64,000 nt of DNA from Hymenobacter coccineus (GTDB lineage Bacteria > Bacteroidota > Bacteroidia > Cytophagales > Hymenobacteraceae). Shown here piece after piece: positions 42,968 to 51,791 of the stretch (its first letter is position 1; every line of letters begins with the position of its first letter). The notes under the pieces are model-generated. The model saw only the letters and a list, made by a program, of their open reading frames with translations, was not told the DNA's origin and ran no database searches. The position numbers and the translations under genes were made by a program. The stretch covers positions 1 to 64,000 of the forward strand of contig NZ_MDZA01000437.1 of assembly GCF_001816125.1 (NCBI RefSeq), given 5' to 3'.

Positions 42968-43377
42968 GAACGAGGGTGCGAAGAGCCATATTCACCAGCA
43001 AGGGGACGAATATAAGAAGTTAGCATCCAGCTATTGTCTATTCAGGATTCACAACCAGCCAACTTGCAAACTGGTCTACTGATGCTTGATAGCTTAATCG
43101 CATATAAGAGCGGTACGACTTGAAGTTGCGATTCGACGCAATTGCTGGTGGCTAGTCGAGAGCGGTACGGCGCTCAAAGTTGTGCTAGACGGTATGGTAG
43201 CTAGTGTTTGAGAAGGACTTACGTAAAAGCGGCTGGTCATTGCTTAGAGGCGAAGCAATGACCAGCGGCTTTTACGTAAGTCCTCCCTTAGAAATGCTTC
43301 AGCCAGCCTATAAGTGCTACCAACAGCGAGGAAACGCAATGGTGATAACGTTCACTTGTGGCTCCGTTTCCTCCCCC
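42968..43377. other. Intergenic region with a long hairpin
   Basis: No gene of natural composition. AGAGCGGTACG occurs twice (about 43105 and 43158). The 72-bp inverted repeat at 43214-43285 is the main feature; see separate entry. Confidence 0.4.
43214..43285. repeat. 32-bp near-perfect inverted repeat with 8-nt loop
   Basis: The arm at 43214-43245 (starts AGGACTTACGTAAAAGCGGC) pairs with 43254-43285 over 32 positions with a single mismatch; the loop is AGAGGCGA. There is no T-run, and the structure is far longer than a usual terminator. It lies 93 bp beyond the stop of the minus-strand GH76 gene. It could be a small RNA, an RNase III-type processing site or two abutting ends of a mobile element. 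Confidence 0.6.
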
Positions 43378-46300
43378 CTATTCTTTTACCAACTTATAAT
43401 TCCTCCTGTGGGAAGAATTGCCTACGTTGATAATATAAAGACCGGGCGGCAGGCTGCTTATGGTAATCTTCGCGTTGCCGTTCGCAACGGCTGGTCTTGG
43501 CCGCAGCACTACCTTCCCATACACGTCACTAACAACAATTGCTTCGTTGGCGACCACATTCATCAGGGTAACTTCTTGTGTGGCCGGGTTTGGGTAAAAG
43601 CCTGACTCCTGACTGCTACGAACGGCGTCTGTTGCCAGCGTAGTCACTCTGGTCACGTTTACGACGATGTTCTTAAAACTCAAACAACCGGAGCTATTCG
43701 TATAAGTGGCCTTGTAAACTCCCGCCTGGCTAAGCTGAATAGGTTGCAACACAATCTCCCTGTTGTTGGAAAAGAATCCGTTGGGGCCGGTCCAGACCCA
43801 CATGTTTTTATTAGGCTGCGGCCCAAGCTGGAGCTTAGCGCCTTCATTCACCGTGATTAAGGAATCGCTCTGAAAGGCGCCATCGTTGATGTTGAAATAC
43901 GGCGTAATGGGCGTGCCGCAGTAGTCATTGTTGGTGACATCAATGGCAAGCATGTAGGTGCTGACACAGGCGTTCTTACCAATAAAGTTGATTTCGTAGT
44001 TTCCTTTTTGCCAGAAAAGAACTTTCCTGAAATAGACCGTCGCTGATTCGGAAGTGAAGCCATTGGGGCCCGTCCACCGCCAAACGCCATCCGCCGTTGG
44101 AAACCTAATCAATACGCTGTCGCCGGAATGCACGGCAATGGAAGAAGTGTTTGGGGAATTAACGCCATTTATCGTAACGGTGGGCGTAATAGCGACTTGT
44201 GTGCAATTGCCTGTGAACCCGAAGGTGAAGTTGAGCGAACTCACGCAGCCAGTGGCATTGGTGAAAGAAGCCACGTAAACCCCCGCCTGTTGCGCCGTAA
44301 AATTTTCAAGGGTAAACTCCCGCGTGGTGGCCGTAAAATTATTCGGGCCAGTCCAGCGCCAGGTATCGCCGCCGGTTGCCTGCGGGCCAACCATAATCTT
44401 GTCGCCGAGATTTAGCGAGGCATACTCCCTTTGTTGCCACGCCACGCCATTCACGTTGAGATACGGCGTGATGGGCGAGCCACAAGGGTCCGGCCCGGCC
44501 AGCGCCAGCTTAACCGTCCGGGTGCTTACGCAGCCGGCAGGGTTGGTATAGGTTACCGTGTAATTGCCCGCTTTTTTATACTCAATACTCAAAAACGAAA
44601 ACTCTCTGGCGGTGGAAGTGAAGCCATCCGGTCCGGTCCACGTCCAGCTGCCTTCTTTCGGCTGCGCCCCAATGGTGACGGAGCTGCCCGCCCGCACCCT
44701 GAGCGAATCAGTCAGCAGGGGCGTAGCGCCATCAACCTGAACACTGGTAACTATGGGGGTAGGCGCGCAATCCTTCAGCGTGATTACGAAGTCCCGCACG
44801 CTGACGCAACCCGCCGCATTAACATACCGCGCCGTGTACGTACCGCCTTGATTAAAAGCAATCTTGTTAAGCATAACAACTCTCGACGTGGAAGAAAAAT
44901 TGCTAGGCCCCATCCAACTCCAGGTTCCATCACTAGGCGTTGGCTTGAGCTGCACTTTATCGCCGCTGGCTACGGTTACGGTAGCTGTTTGCTGTTCTGG
45001 CTTGCCGTTCACCATTACGATAGGCACTATCTGGTTACAGTTCTGCGCCGTAAACTTGTCGATAGTCCAACCGCCGACAACCGCCTTTAGCTTTAAGGAC
45101 TGGATGCCCGCCTGTAGCTTTACGGTGGTGTTTACGGAGCTATAAGTGCCACCGGTCGCGGGAAGCGCGAGGGTGGTCAGGGCTACGTTGTTCTGTTGAA
45201 TTTCCACGGACCCGGCGGCGGCTCCCGCCACGCTCAAGGACAAGGTATACAGCCCGGAGCTGGGCACGTTCACGATATACTCCAGCATGTCCCCGCTGTC
45301 AAGCGAGCCGACCGCTTTGCCGCCTGCGGCCAGGCCCACGGTAGCAGTGCCTTGCATGAAATTGTAGTTTTCTGCCTCGATGGTGCTGGCTAGGGCCTGA
45401 ACCATTGGGGTAAATTGCAGCATGGCGACGGCACTCACATATTTGGTGGGCCCGCTGTTAGCAATAACCGGGGTAGGAACTGCCCAGCCATTCCACGTAA
45501 GATTGAGGTCGGTTCGGCGGTTTTTCCAGGCCGCGTCCGCGTTTCGTTTCATGAACGGGTAATAGGTATTCCACAGCTGCGGGTTCCACCTGCAGAGGTG
45601 ACCAAGGCCCCGCGCGTACTCGTCCGCCCACGTATTCAAATATTCTTGGTCGTTACTGATGATACCGTTGGTGGTCAGGTTATTGATAACGTAGTTGGCG
45701 GCTAGCTGCGCATCCCGCAACATCACCTCGTTGCCGGTGATTTTATACAGATACGCCGCAAAATCAACAAAAGTCCCCTGGTTGTAAACGGCCGAGCCTT
45801 TGTTTACTACCTCGGCCCGGTCAATTCCCGCATAAACCTGTCCGTTCAAGGGATTAAACAGGTGGCTTTTCGACCAACTATACAGCTGGATGGCTTTGTC
45901 CCGGTAATACACCTTTCCCGTGCTCTCATACAGCATACAGGCCAGCTTACCATTGGTATTGTTGGATAAGGCTTCCTTGTTGACCGGCCACTTAATCGGC
46001 GGCTCATCGCGGTCAACCGGGGTGTAGTCGGGTTGCTGCTCCCAAATGCCGCCGCCGTTGAAGATGGTGTTCCAACCCCGGTCGTAGGCAAAGTTGAAGC
46101 AATACTCGGCTTGGGTTAAAAGATTGGCCGTCCCCGTTATTTCGTACCCCCTGGCAAGGCCAAGTCCCATCCAGGCGACATCGTCATTCCAGCCATCGTA
46201 GTCGTAGGGCGTAGGATAAATTTTGAGAAAGCTGGTGCAGAGATTGTTGACCAACGCCTTGTCCGAGTCGCTTTTGCGGCGCTCGTAGGTGTCCTGCATC

Positions 46301-46545
46301 ACGAAGATGTCGAGGGCTAGCGGCCAGTTCTTATCGGGTGTGTTGTCGTTTAAGGCTTGTTTGTAATAAACCCTATCGAATTGCGTCACCAGAAAGGCAT
46401 CATTAAACGCCTTGATTGCAGAATCAGCCCGCTGATTTAAAACCTGCCCCTGCGATAAGGCAGTGCTGGCAAAAAACAGAATAAGGGCAAAAGTCTTAAA
46501 ATGCCTCACCTGAGAGTTGCCACTAGATTTTAGATGTTTTTTCAT
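43378..46545 (-). CDS. Large secreted GH76 alpha-1,6-mannanase with CBM6, five Ig-like repeats and Por domain
   Basis: 1055 aa, signal peptide (FALILFFASTALSQG). GH76 barrel about 38-380, catalytic Asp pair in DYDGWNDDVAWMGLGLARG near 120, plus FNGGGIWEQQP, NKEALSNNTNGKLA, AVYNQGTFVDFAAYLY and WADEYARGLGHLC. A CBM6-like module (STIEAENYNFMQGTATVGLA, about 388-500) is followed by five tandem Ig-like repeats of about 95 aa (about 505-975). Each repeat has a W-x-W-x-GP-x-x-F motif (WSWMGPSNFSS, WTWTGPDGFTS, WRWTGPNNFTA, WRWTGPNGFTS, WVWTGPNGFFS) and a late GCVS/ACVS-type motif. The Por sorting domain ends it (FYPNPATQEVTLMN). It shares a promoter block with the SusC operon. Confidence 0.9.
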   Translation of the reverse strand: MKKHLKSSGNSQVRHFKTFALILFFASTALSQGQVLNQRADSAIKAFNDAFLVTQFDRVYYKQALNDNTPDKNWPLALDIFVMQDTYERRKSDSDKALVNNLCTSFLKIYPTPYDYDGWNDDVAWMGLGLARGYEITGTANLLTQAEYCFNFAYDRGWNTIFNGGGIWEQQPDYTPVDRDEPPIKWPVNKEALSNNTNGKLACMLYESTGKVYYRDKAIQLYSWSKSHLFNPLNGQVYAGIDRAEVVNKGSAVYNQGTFVDFAAYLYKITGNEVMLRDAQLAANYVINNLTTNGIISNDQEYLNTWADEYARGLGHLCRWNPQLWNTYYPFMKRNADAAWKNRRTDLNLTWNGWAVPTPVIANSGPTKYVSAVAMLQFTPMVQALASTIEAENYNFMQGTATVGLAAGGKAVGSLDSGDMLEYIVNVPSSGLYTLSLSVAGAAAGSVEIQQNNVALTTLALPATGGTYSSVNTTVKLQAGIQSLKLKAVVGGWTIDKFTAQNCNQIVPIVMVNGKPEQQTATVTVASGDKVQLKPTPSDGTWSWMGPSNFSSTSRVVMLNKIAFNQGGTYTARYVNAAGCVSVRDFVITLKDCAPTPIVTSVQVDGATPLLTDSLRVRAGSSVTIGAQPKEGSWTWTGPDGFTSTAREFSFLSIEYKKAGNYTVTYTNPAGCVSTRTVKLALAGPDPCGSPITPYLNVNGVAWQQREYASLNLGDKIMVGPQATGGDTWRWTGPNNFTATTREFTLENFTAQQAGVYVASFTNATGCVSSLNFTFGFTGNCTQVAITPTVTINGVNSPNTSSIAVHSGDSVLIRFPTADGVWRWTGPNGFTSESATVYFRKVLFWQKGNYEINFIGKNACVSTYMLAIDVTNNDYCGTPITPYFNINDGAFQSDSLITVNEGAKLQLGPQPNKNMWVWTGPNGFFSNNREIVLQPIQLSQAGVYKATYTNSSGCLSFKNIVVNVTRVTTLATDAVRSSQESGFYPNPATQEVTLMNVVANEAIVVSDVYGKVVLRPRPAVANGNAKITISSLPPGLYIINVGNSSHRRNYKLVKE

Positions 46546-47109
46546 GGGTGGGATTGTAGAAGTTTACCATTTGACTGAAATTCAATTCGGGCATCTCTTT
46601 TTACAACTAGTGTCTATCACTAACGATATTTTTTATACGCTATTAGGCTCGTAGTTCCCATTACGGGGAGGCTACCTCTTTTTCGGATTCAGTGAGTACT
46701 GGAGGAAAAGCGTTGGATTGCATAGCGCGGAACACCATGTAACCCGAATTAAGGCGGCAACATATGCCGGGCGGCGCTGCAGGCGCAGTGGCTAAGCAGC
46801 AGGAGTTCAGTGGTTGATGCGGTGCCTAAAGCAAGCGCTACTTCAACAACTGATTGAAAATTCTCTTAACAGAATTAAGTCTATTCTGAAAGTGACACAA
46901 ATCTACCGGTCTGTATTTTGTCCAGACCAGGGTTTTTCGGTTAAAAAACCGGGTCATTTTCATAGATATTCCTCTCCCAGGTAGGATACACCCACCTCGC
47001 CGCACTGGATAGCCCCTGGTAGCTAGCTCCGCAGTCAGGTGAATCTGAGTGGTCTAAATGAGGTGGTCTAAAAATGGCGGACAGAAGCAGGACGTATATT
47101 TCTTCTGTT
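46546..47109. other. Upstream region of the large GH76 gene and IS end
   Basis: No gene seen. It holds the leader and promoter block of the GH76 gene (46896-46960) and, from about 47047, the end of an IS3-type element (GAGGTGGTCTAAAAATGGCG). The rest shows no structure I can name. Confidence 0.35.
46896..46960 (-). promoter_or_regulatory. Promoter and upstream control block of the large GH76 gene
   Basis: The minus strand carries GACCCGGTTTTTTAACCG, AAAAACCCTGG and then TAGATTTG (46905-46898). It aligns without gaps to 37168-37232 before SusC. The transcription start would be near 46890, giving a leader of about 345 nt. The block contains a self-complementary part (GGTTTTT...AAAAACC). Confidence 0.6.
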
Positions 47110-47421
47110 ATGACAGCACAAAAGAGCGGGGTGTCGCTCGACAAACGGCGTAAATACGGCGAAGCCTTCAAGGCCGAAGCGCTACGCTTGGCCAGCGAGA
47201 GCCGCAGCACGCAAGCTGCCGCCCGGCAGTTGGGCATCATTCCCAAGGTGCTCTACCGCTGGCAGCAGGCCCAGGTAGTAGCCGAAGTCGGCCGTGTGGA
47301 AGTGGCCCGCGACCCGCAGGGGGCTCTGCGTGCGGCCAATAAGCGGCTGGCACAGGAGCTCGACATGTTAAAAAAAGCCTTGGTCCTCTTCGGCCAGCGT
47401 ACGCCAGCAACTGGCTGTTAA
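47110..47421 (+). CDS. IS3-family orfA (helix-turn-helix transposase subunit); orfB lost
   Basis: 103 aa from ATG 47110: LDKRRKYGEAFKAEALRLAS, STQAAARQLGIIPKVLYRWQ is the HTH_Tnp_1 domain, and NKRLAQELDMLKKALVLF is the usual coiled tail of OrfA. The catalytic OrfB that should follow is absent; downstream is a lone IS1182-type end and then an IS630 element. The upstream IS end is at about 47047. The element is a dead remnant, different in sequence from the IS3 copy at 56513-57800. Confidence 0.7.
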   Translation: MTAQKSGVSLDKRRKYGEAFKAEALRLASESRSTQAAARQLGIIPKVLYRWQQAQVVAEVGRVEVARDPQGALRAANKRLAQELDMLKKALVLFGQRTPATGC

Positions 47422-47473
47422 GCGCCTGTCTTTACTTGGGCTACTTACGCAACTAGCTCGAGACTCAAGCCGA

Positions 47474-47490
47474 GTTCTGCAACAGTCACG
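47474..47490. repeat. Lone IS1182/MITE-type terminal repeat
   Basis: GTTCTGCAACAGTCACG differs by one base from the right end of the IS1182 copies. The preceding GACTCAAG-CCGA resembles the interior of MITE-like element B near its right end, so this is likely the tail of a third such element. Confidence 0.5.
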
Positions 47491-47595
47491 AACCCTTGTA
47501 AACTGTTTGCTGCGTCACCATTCATTCCTAGCACTTTCGGCAGAGGTAAAAGCAGCGCTGGTAAGCTTTCGGTGGCAATGAAAGCACCACCACTA

Positions 47596-48820
47596 GTGCT
47601 TAGTCAGGGAAGTTGGCTAACAGAATAAAGGCGCTTGCGGTTAGGCTGCTATGGCCCGACCAATCGTCCCTTTCGCCTTGCCGGCCGCCGACCAGGCCGC
47701 CCTCGAAGACTTTACGCGCACGGGCTGCCGCCCGGTGCGGGCCGTGCGCCGCGCCCAGGCCCTGCTGGCGCTAGCAACGGGTATCGGCCAGCAGGCAGCC
47801 GGTAAGATCGTGGGCCTGAGCCGGCAAGCTGTAAGTCAGTTACGCTGCCGTTACGAAGAAGCCGGCTGGCAGGCTGCGCTGGCGGAGGCCCCGCGTAGCG
47901 GCACGCCACCCCGCTTCGACGGGGCGCAGCGGGCGGCCGTAACGGCGCTGGCCTGTACGCCCGCCCCCACCGGGCACGGGCGCTGGACCTTACGCTTGCT
48001 GGCCGACCGCGCCGTGGAGTGGGGCCTGGTGGACACCATCTCGCACGAGACGGTGAGCCAGGTGCTCAAAAAAACGAGCTGCAGCCCCACCGCCAGCAGC
48101 ACTGGTGCCTGGGGGCGATGAACGCGGCCTTCGTGGCGCGGATGGAAGACGTGCTGGCCGTCTACGAGCGGCCCCACGACCCGCGTTTTCCCATCGTCTG
48201 CTTCGATGAGCGGCCCTGTGTGCTGCACGGTCAGCCCGCGGAGCCGCTGCCAGCAGTGCCCGCCCAGCCCGCCGTGGGCGAGCAACCGGCCAAGGCCGGA
48301 CGGCCCCGTTGGGAAAGCAGCACCTACGTGCGTCAGGGCACGGCCTGTTTGCTGGCCGCCTTCGAGCCGGGCACGGGCCAGCGCTTGGTCGAGGTCTCGG
48401 CCCGACGCACCGGCGCCGACTACTGCCGCTTTATGCAAACGCTGGCCGCCCACTACCCCCAGGCCGAGAAAATCGTCTTGGTGCAGGACAACCTCAACAC
48501 CCACACCGATGCCGTCTTTTACCAGCACCTGCCCGCCGCCCAGGCCCGGGCGCTGGCTGCCCGCTTCGAGGTGCATTACACGCCCAAAAAAGCCTCTTGG
48601 CTCAACATGGTCGAACTCGAACTCTCGGCCATCGCCCGCCAGTGCCTGCACCAGCGCATTCCCACCCAAGACGAACTCACCGCCCAGGTGGCCGCCTGCG
48701 TGGCCGAGCGCAACGCGGCCCAAGCCACGGTGCGCTGGCAATTCACCCTGGCCAAAGCCCGCACTAAACTCGACCGGCATTACCAGAAAATCAGGGTGCC
48801 TAATTTGCCTGACTAAGCAC
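47596..48820 (+). mobile_element. IS630-family element (apparently complete)
   Basis: About 1225 bp between TA dinucleotides (47594-47595 and 48821-48822), as expected for TA-targeting IS630/Tc1-type elements. The ends are inverted repeats: GTGCTTAGTCAGG at the left and CCTGACTAAGCAC at the right, extending with a few mismatches. It encodes one transposase in two overlapping frames. Confidence 0.85.
47651..48816 (+). CDS. IS630-family transposase made by -1 frameshifting
   Basis: Frame 1 from ATG 47651 codes for the HTH part (ALATGIGQQAAGKIVGLSRQ, RCRYEEAGWQAALAEAPRSG) to VSQVLKK, and alone would stop at 48121. At 48068-48074 there is a run of seven A (CTC AAA AAA ACG). Slipping back one base gives KKNELQPHRQQHWCLG and joins the DDE frame: IVCFDERPCVL (first Asp), KIVLVQDNLNTHT (second Asp), YTPKKASWLNMVELELSAIA (Glu), ending VPNLPD at 48816. 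The A7 run in the linker between HTH and DDE domains is a standard slippery site, so I take this as programmed. Confidence 0.8.
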
Positions 48821-48838
48821 TAGTCTTCCCACGGGTCG

Positions 48839-49228
48839 CTATGACGGCGCCGAATCAGCGGTAGCAGCTAGCTTGCTCAGGGTGCGTTGCTTCAGGCTGT
48901 CCCCCCAGGCGCGTAAACCCTCCAACACGCAGAGCAGCGCCGCGGCTTCCGGCAGCAGCGCATACTCCACGCGCGGCGGCATTTCGGCGTAGATGGTGCG
49001 GCTGATTAAGCCATCGGCTTCCAACTCGCGCAGTTGCTGGCTCAGCATTTTGGTGGTCACCGGGTGCAGTAGCTTGCGCAGCACGCCAAAGCGGTTGTGG
49101 CGCTGGCCGATGTGCCAGAGCAGGGCCACTTTGTAGCGGCCACTTAGCCGCTGCATGCCGTAGAGCATCGGGCAGGTATGGAGCAATTCGGTCAGGTTGA
49201 GCGAATTCGTGGAGGTAGGCTTTTTCAT
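48839..49228 (-). CDS. HxlR-family transcriptional regulator
   Basis: 129 aa. The typical order is seen: LLHTCPMLYGMQRLSGRYKV, ALLWHIGQRHNRFGVLRKLL, TTKMLSQQLRELEADGLISR and the wing EMPPRVEYALLPEAAALL, then GLRAWGD. The usual N-terminal redox/aldehyde-sensing cysteine is possibly Cys19 in HTCPM. It is divergent from a short-chain dehydrogenase (start 49386, 157 bp apart), the standard setting in which HxlR proteins control an adjacent oxidoreductase. Confidence 0.85.
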   Translation of the reverse strand: MKKPTSTNSLNLTELLHTCPMLYGMQRLSGRYKVALLWHIGQRHNRFGVLRKLLHPVTTKMLSQQLRELEADGLISRTIYAEMPPRVEYALLPEAAALLCVLEGLRAWGDSLKQRTLSKLAATADSAPS

Positions 49229-49385
49229 GCAATACAGTCGATAGTTTCCTTTTGGGTACTAAGCTACAATTTAGATGGTAGTTGTTTCCACTACTACCGG
49301 AGCGGGACCTTTGTGATCTCTACTGCGCGCTTTCGGCCGGCCGGCGCAAGCGCAGCACTAGAGGTTAATTTCTTGCTTCTAACAC

Positions 49386-50060
49386 ATGGAAAATTCTGTT
49401 AAAACAGCCGTCGTAACGGGTGTCAGCAGTGGGATTGGCTTGGCCCTGACCAAGAAACTGCTCGCCGAACACTACACGGTTATCGGCACGACCCGCTCGG
49501 GCCAGTTGTCCGGTTTCGACCACCCCCGGTTGCACGTCGTGCCGCTCGAAGCCACCGACGAGCAGAGCCGCACGCAAGCCGCCGCGCGCATCCGCGCTTT
49601 GACCACCGGCCTCGACCTGCTCGTCAACAATGCGGGCACGGCCCCCGATGTGTTCGCGGTGGAGCCGGCGTACGGGGCCTTCACGCAGACCCTCGACACC
49701 AACGTGACCGGGGTCGTCTTCTTCACCGAGCTGCTGCTGCCCCACGTGCGGCTAGGCGGTCAAATAATGTTCGTGTCCAGCAACATGGGCCTGCCCCGCA
49801 ACGCGGCCCCCAACGGCCCGGGCTACCGCCTCTCCAAGGCCGCCATCAACATGTACGCCGCCATGCTGGCGACCCGCCTGGCCGATCGGCACATCCGGGT
49901 GACGCCGCTGCACCCGGGCTGGGTGCAAACCAAGCTCGGCGGCGACCAGGCCCCCGCTACGCCGGAGCAGGCCGCTATCGGCATTTACCAAGCCGTGGTG
50001 AGTGCCCCCGAAACCGGCCAGTTCTACAACGTGGCCCTGTCCGGGGTCGAGCCCTTTTAG
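49386..50060 (+). CDS. Short-chain dehydrogenase/reductase
   Basis: 224 aa. Rossmann motif TGVSSGIG (residues 11-18), NNAG at about 84, structural N-V-T in LDTNVTGVVFF, catalytic Ser in FVSSNMG and YxxxK in GYRLSKAAINM. NAD(P)-dependent oxidation or reduction of a small carbonyl/alcohol; the substrate is not evident. The Arg in TTRSGQ after the second strand favours NADP. First of a probable operon with the SDR at 50084 (23-bp gap), divergent from an HxlR regulator. Confidence 0.85.
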   Translation: MENSVKTAVVTGVSSGIGLALTKKLLAEHYTVIGTTRSGQLSGFDHPRLHVVPLEATDEQSRTQAAARIRALTTGLDLLVNNAGTAPDVFAVEPAYGAFTQTLDTNVTGVVFFTELLLPHVRLGGQIMFVSSNMGLPRNAAPNGPGYRLSKAAINMYAAMLATRLADRHIRVTPLHPGWVQTKLGGDQAPATPEQAAIGIYQAVVSAPETGQFYNVALSGVEPF

Positions 50061-50083
50061 TTTTTACTTACTTCTTACCAGGC

Positions 50084-50839
50084 ATGAGTACGTATGCGGA
50101 ATTACGGGGCAAAGTGGCCCTGATTACGGGCGCTACCAAGGGCATTGGCCGGGGGATTGCCGAGAAGCTGGCCGCGCTGGGCGTGCGGCTGGTGCTGAAC
50201 TACTCAGCCGACGAGGCCGCGGCCGCCGCTACCCGCCAGGCGTTGGCTGACGTCGGGGCCGACTACCTGTTGGTGAAAGCCGATGTGGCCAGCCCCGCAG
50301 CCATTGCGCAGTTGTTTGCCCAGGCCCTGCAACACTTCGGCCAGTTGGACATCGTCGTGGCCAACGCGGGCATCGAGTTGATTGAGAAACCCGTGCTGGA
50401 CACGACGGAAGCCGATTTTGACAACGTGTTCAATCTAAACGTCAAAGGCACCTTCTTCGTGCTGCAGCAAGCCGCTCGACACCTGTTGTCCGGTGGCCGG
50501 CTCCTCCTTATTTCTTCCACCATGAGCATCCACCCCGACGCGGGGGCCGCCGTTTACGCGGCCAGCAAAGCCGCCTCCAAGCTGTTTGTGGACGTGCTGG
50601 CGAAGGAGTTGGGGGGCCGGCAAATTTCGGTTAACTCCTTGATGCCCGGCATCATCGACCACGCCGGCGTCATCACCGACCAGCCGGAAAACGTCAAGCA
50701 ACGGATGCGGGTCGGCAGTCCCTTCAACCGGCTAGGCACCCCGGCCGACGTAGCGAAGGTGGTGGCCTTTTTAGCCTCCGACGAGGGCACGTTCGTGCAC
50801 GGCCATCACCTGGTGGTGAATGGCGGTTCCATTCACTAA
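50084..50839 (+). CDS. Short-chain dehydrogenase/reductase (FabG-like)
   Basis: 251 aa. TGATKGIG cofactor loop (residues 15-22), NYSADEAAAAA after strand 2, VVANAGIE, NLNVKGTFFVLQQ, catalytic Ser in LLISSTMS and YAASKAASK, and the C-terminal GTPADVAKVVAFLASDEGTF with HHLVVNGGSIH. It follows the SDR at 49386 by 23 bp and is co-transcribed. The two are different SDR subgroups, not duplicates. The substrate is unknown. Confidence 0.85.
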   Translation: MSTYAELRGKVALITGATKGIGRGIAEKLAALGVRLVLNYSADEAAAAATRQALADVGADYLLVKADVASPAAIAQLFAQALQHFGQLDIVVANAGIELIEKPVLDTTEADFDNVFNLNVKGTFFVLQQAARHLLSGGRLLLISSTMSIHPDAGAAVYAASKAASKLFVDVLAKELGGRQISVNSLMPGIIDHAGVITDQPENVKQRMRVGSPFNRLGTPADVAKVVAFLASDEGTFVHGHHLVVNGGSIH

Positions 50840-50879
50840 GCGGGCGGGTTTCCTGCTTATCCTGTGCTACCTGCTGCTT

Positions 50880-51168
50880 GCCCGCTCGAACACTTAGCAG
50901 CTCACGCTGGCCCCACTGACGCCCGCCAGCGGGGCGCCCGCCACCCGGCCCCCGCGGCAACTGGAGATTCAAAATCACAAGGGACTGTTGGCCATCATTG
51001 ACCGGCTGGCCACCAAGCCCTTCTGCGCCACCCCGCAACAGGCCGCTGCGTTTGGCCGCGGGCTGAAACTATTTTCAGCCGTGTTGCTTGACCGCAAAAA
51101 CAAACCCGTCTTCCTTCGATTTAGGCCGGCCTTCCCTTTTTTCATGCGAGAGTTGAAACAGGCCTAGA
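50880..51168 (+). pseudogene. DUF3861-like protein remnant
   Basis: Downstream of the SDR pair the frame reads TAG (50895-50897) then QLTLAPLTPASGAPA, LEIQNHKGLLAIIDRLATKP, QQAAAFGRGLKLFSAVLLDR, KNKPVFLRF. Then an extra T at about 51120 shifts the frame, after which RPAFPFFMRELKQA and TAG (51166-51168) follow. The pattern, a short beta start, 'NHxxLxxIixr' and 'GLKLFsevmL-x-r+x-P-F', is that of DUF3861. It has one nonsense codon (probably from Tyr) and one frameshift. Confidence 0.55.
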
Positions 51169-51214
51169 CCTGAGTAATCGACTCGTTGCGCCTTCCACTT
51201 TTCCCCCTTTCAAT

Positions 51215-51658
51215 ATGGATGCTACTTCCTCCTTGCCGCCGCTCTCCGCCGCGGAGCTGCAAGCCGTTCGGTCGCTTTACCAGGCATTTAGCGACAACAA
51301 CCCGGCCCTGGTTGACCAGGCGGTTAGCCCCACCTGGCAGGACATTCCGCTGGGGCCCGGCCAGCAGCCCGGCCCCGACGGCATCAAGCCCATTATCGCG
51401 CAGTTTAGGCGCGCTTTTCCCGACCTCACCATTGTCATTCACGAGATAATGGGGTCGGCGGGCCGCGCCGCCGTGCGGGCCGAAATTCGCGGCACGCACC
51501 AAGGCGAGTGGTTCGGGATTGCGGCGACTAACCGACCAGTCCGCCTGCCGCTGCACGAGTTTCACCACCTCGAAAACGGTCGCATCACACACACCTGGCA
51601 CCTGGAAGACTGGTTCGGAATGTTTCACCAAATAGGCGCCCTGCCCCCCAGCCTCTAA
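51215..51658 (+). CDS. SnoaL-like ester cyclase family protein
   Basis: 147 aa from ATG 51215. NTF2-like fold: SLYQAFSDNNPALVDQAVSP, GPDGIKPIIAQFRRAFPDLT, IVIHEIMGSAGRAAVRAEIR, GTHQGEWFGI, LHEFHHLENGRITHTWHLED. The last segment carries the His/Trp/Asp pattern of the SnoaL polyketide-cyclase branch. These proteins are often found with SDRs, as here, and handle small aromatic or polyketide-like compounds; the substrate is unknown. It may be the last gene of the HxlR/SDR module. Confidence 0.75.
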   Translation: MDATSSLPPLSAAELQAVRSLYQAFSDNNPALVDQAVSPTWQDIPLGPGQQPGPDGIKPIIAQFRRAFPDLTIVIHEIMGSAGRAAVRAEIRGTHQGEWFGIAATNRPVRLPLHEFHHLENGRITHTWHLEDWFGMFHQIGALPPSL

Positions 51659-51708
51659 AACAGGTCGTAGGGCTACTCCCTGCCCGCTATCGGCAGTGCG
51701 TACCATTC

Positions 51709-51767
51709 TACCTTGCTCTCACCTGAGCGGGAGGCTTGCAGCAGCACGCTCAGGTGAGAGAAGGTAG
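51709..51767. repeat. Long inverted repeat after the SnoaL-like gene
   Basis: CTCTCACCTGAGCG (51716-51729) pairs perfectly with CGCTCAGGTGAGAG (51747-51760). Beyond a one-base bulge TACCTT pairs with AAGGTA, so the stem is about 20 bp with a 17-nt loop. It could end transcription of the upstream gene but lacks a T-run. Confidence 0.5.
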
Positions 51768-51791
51768 TAGAGAGTAGGTTCTAAAAGGCGC

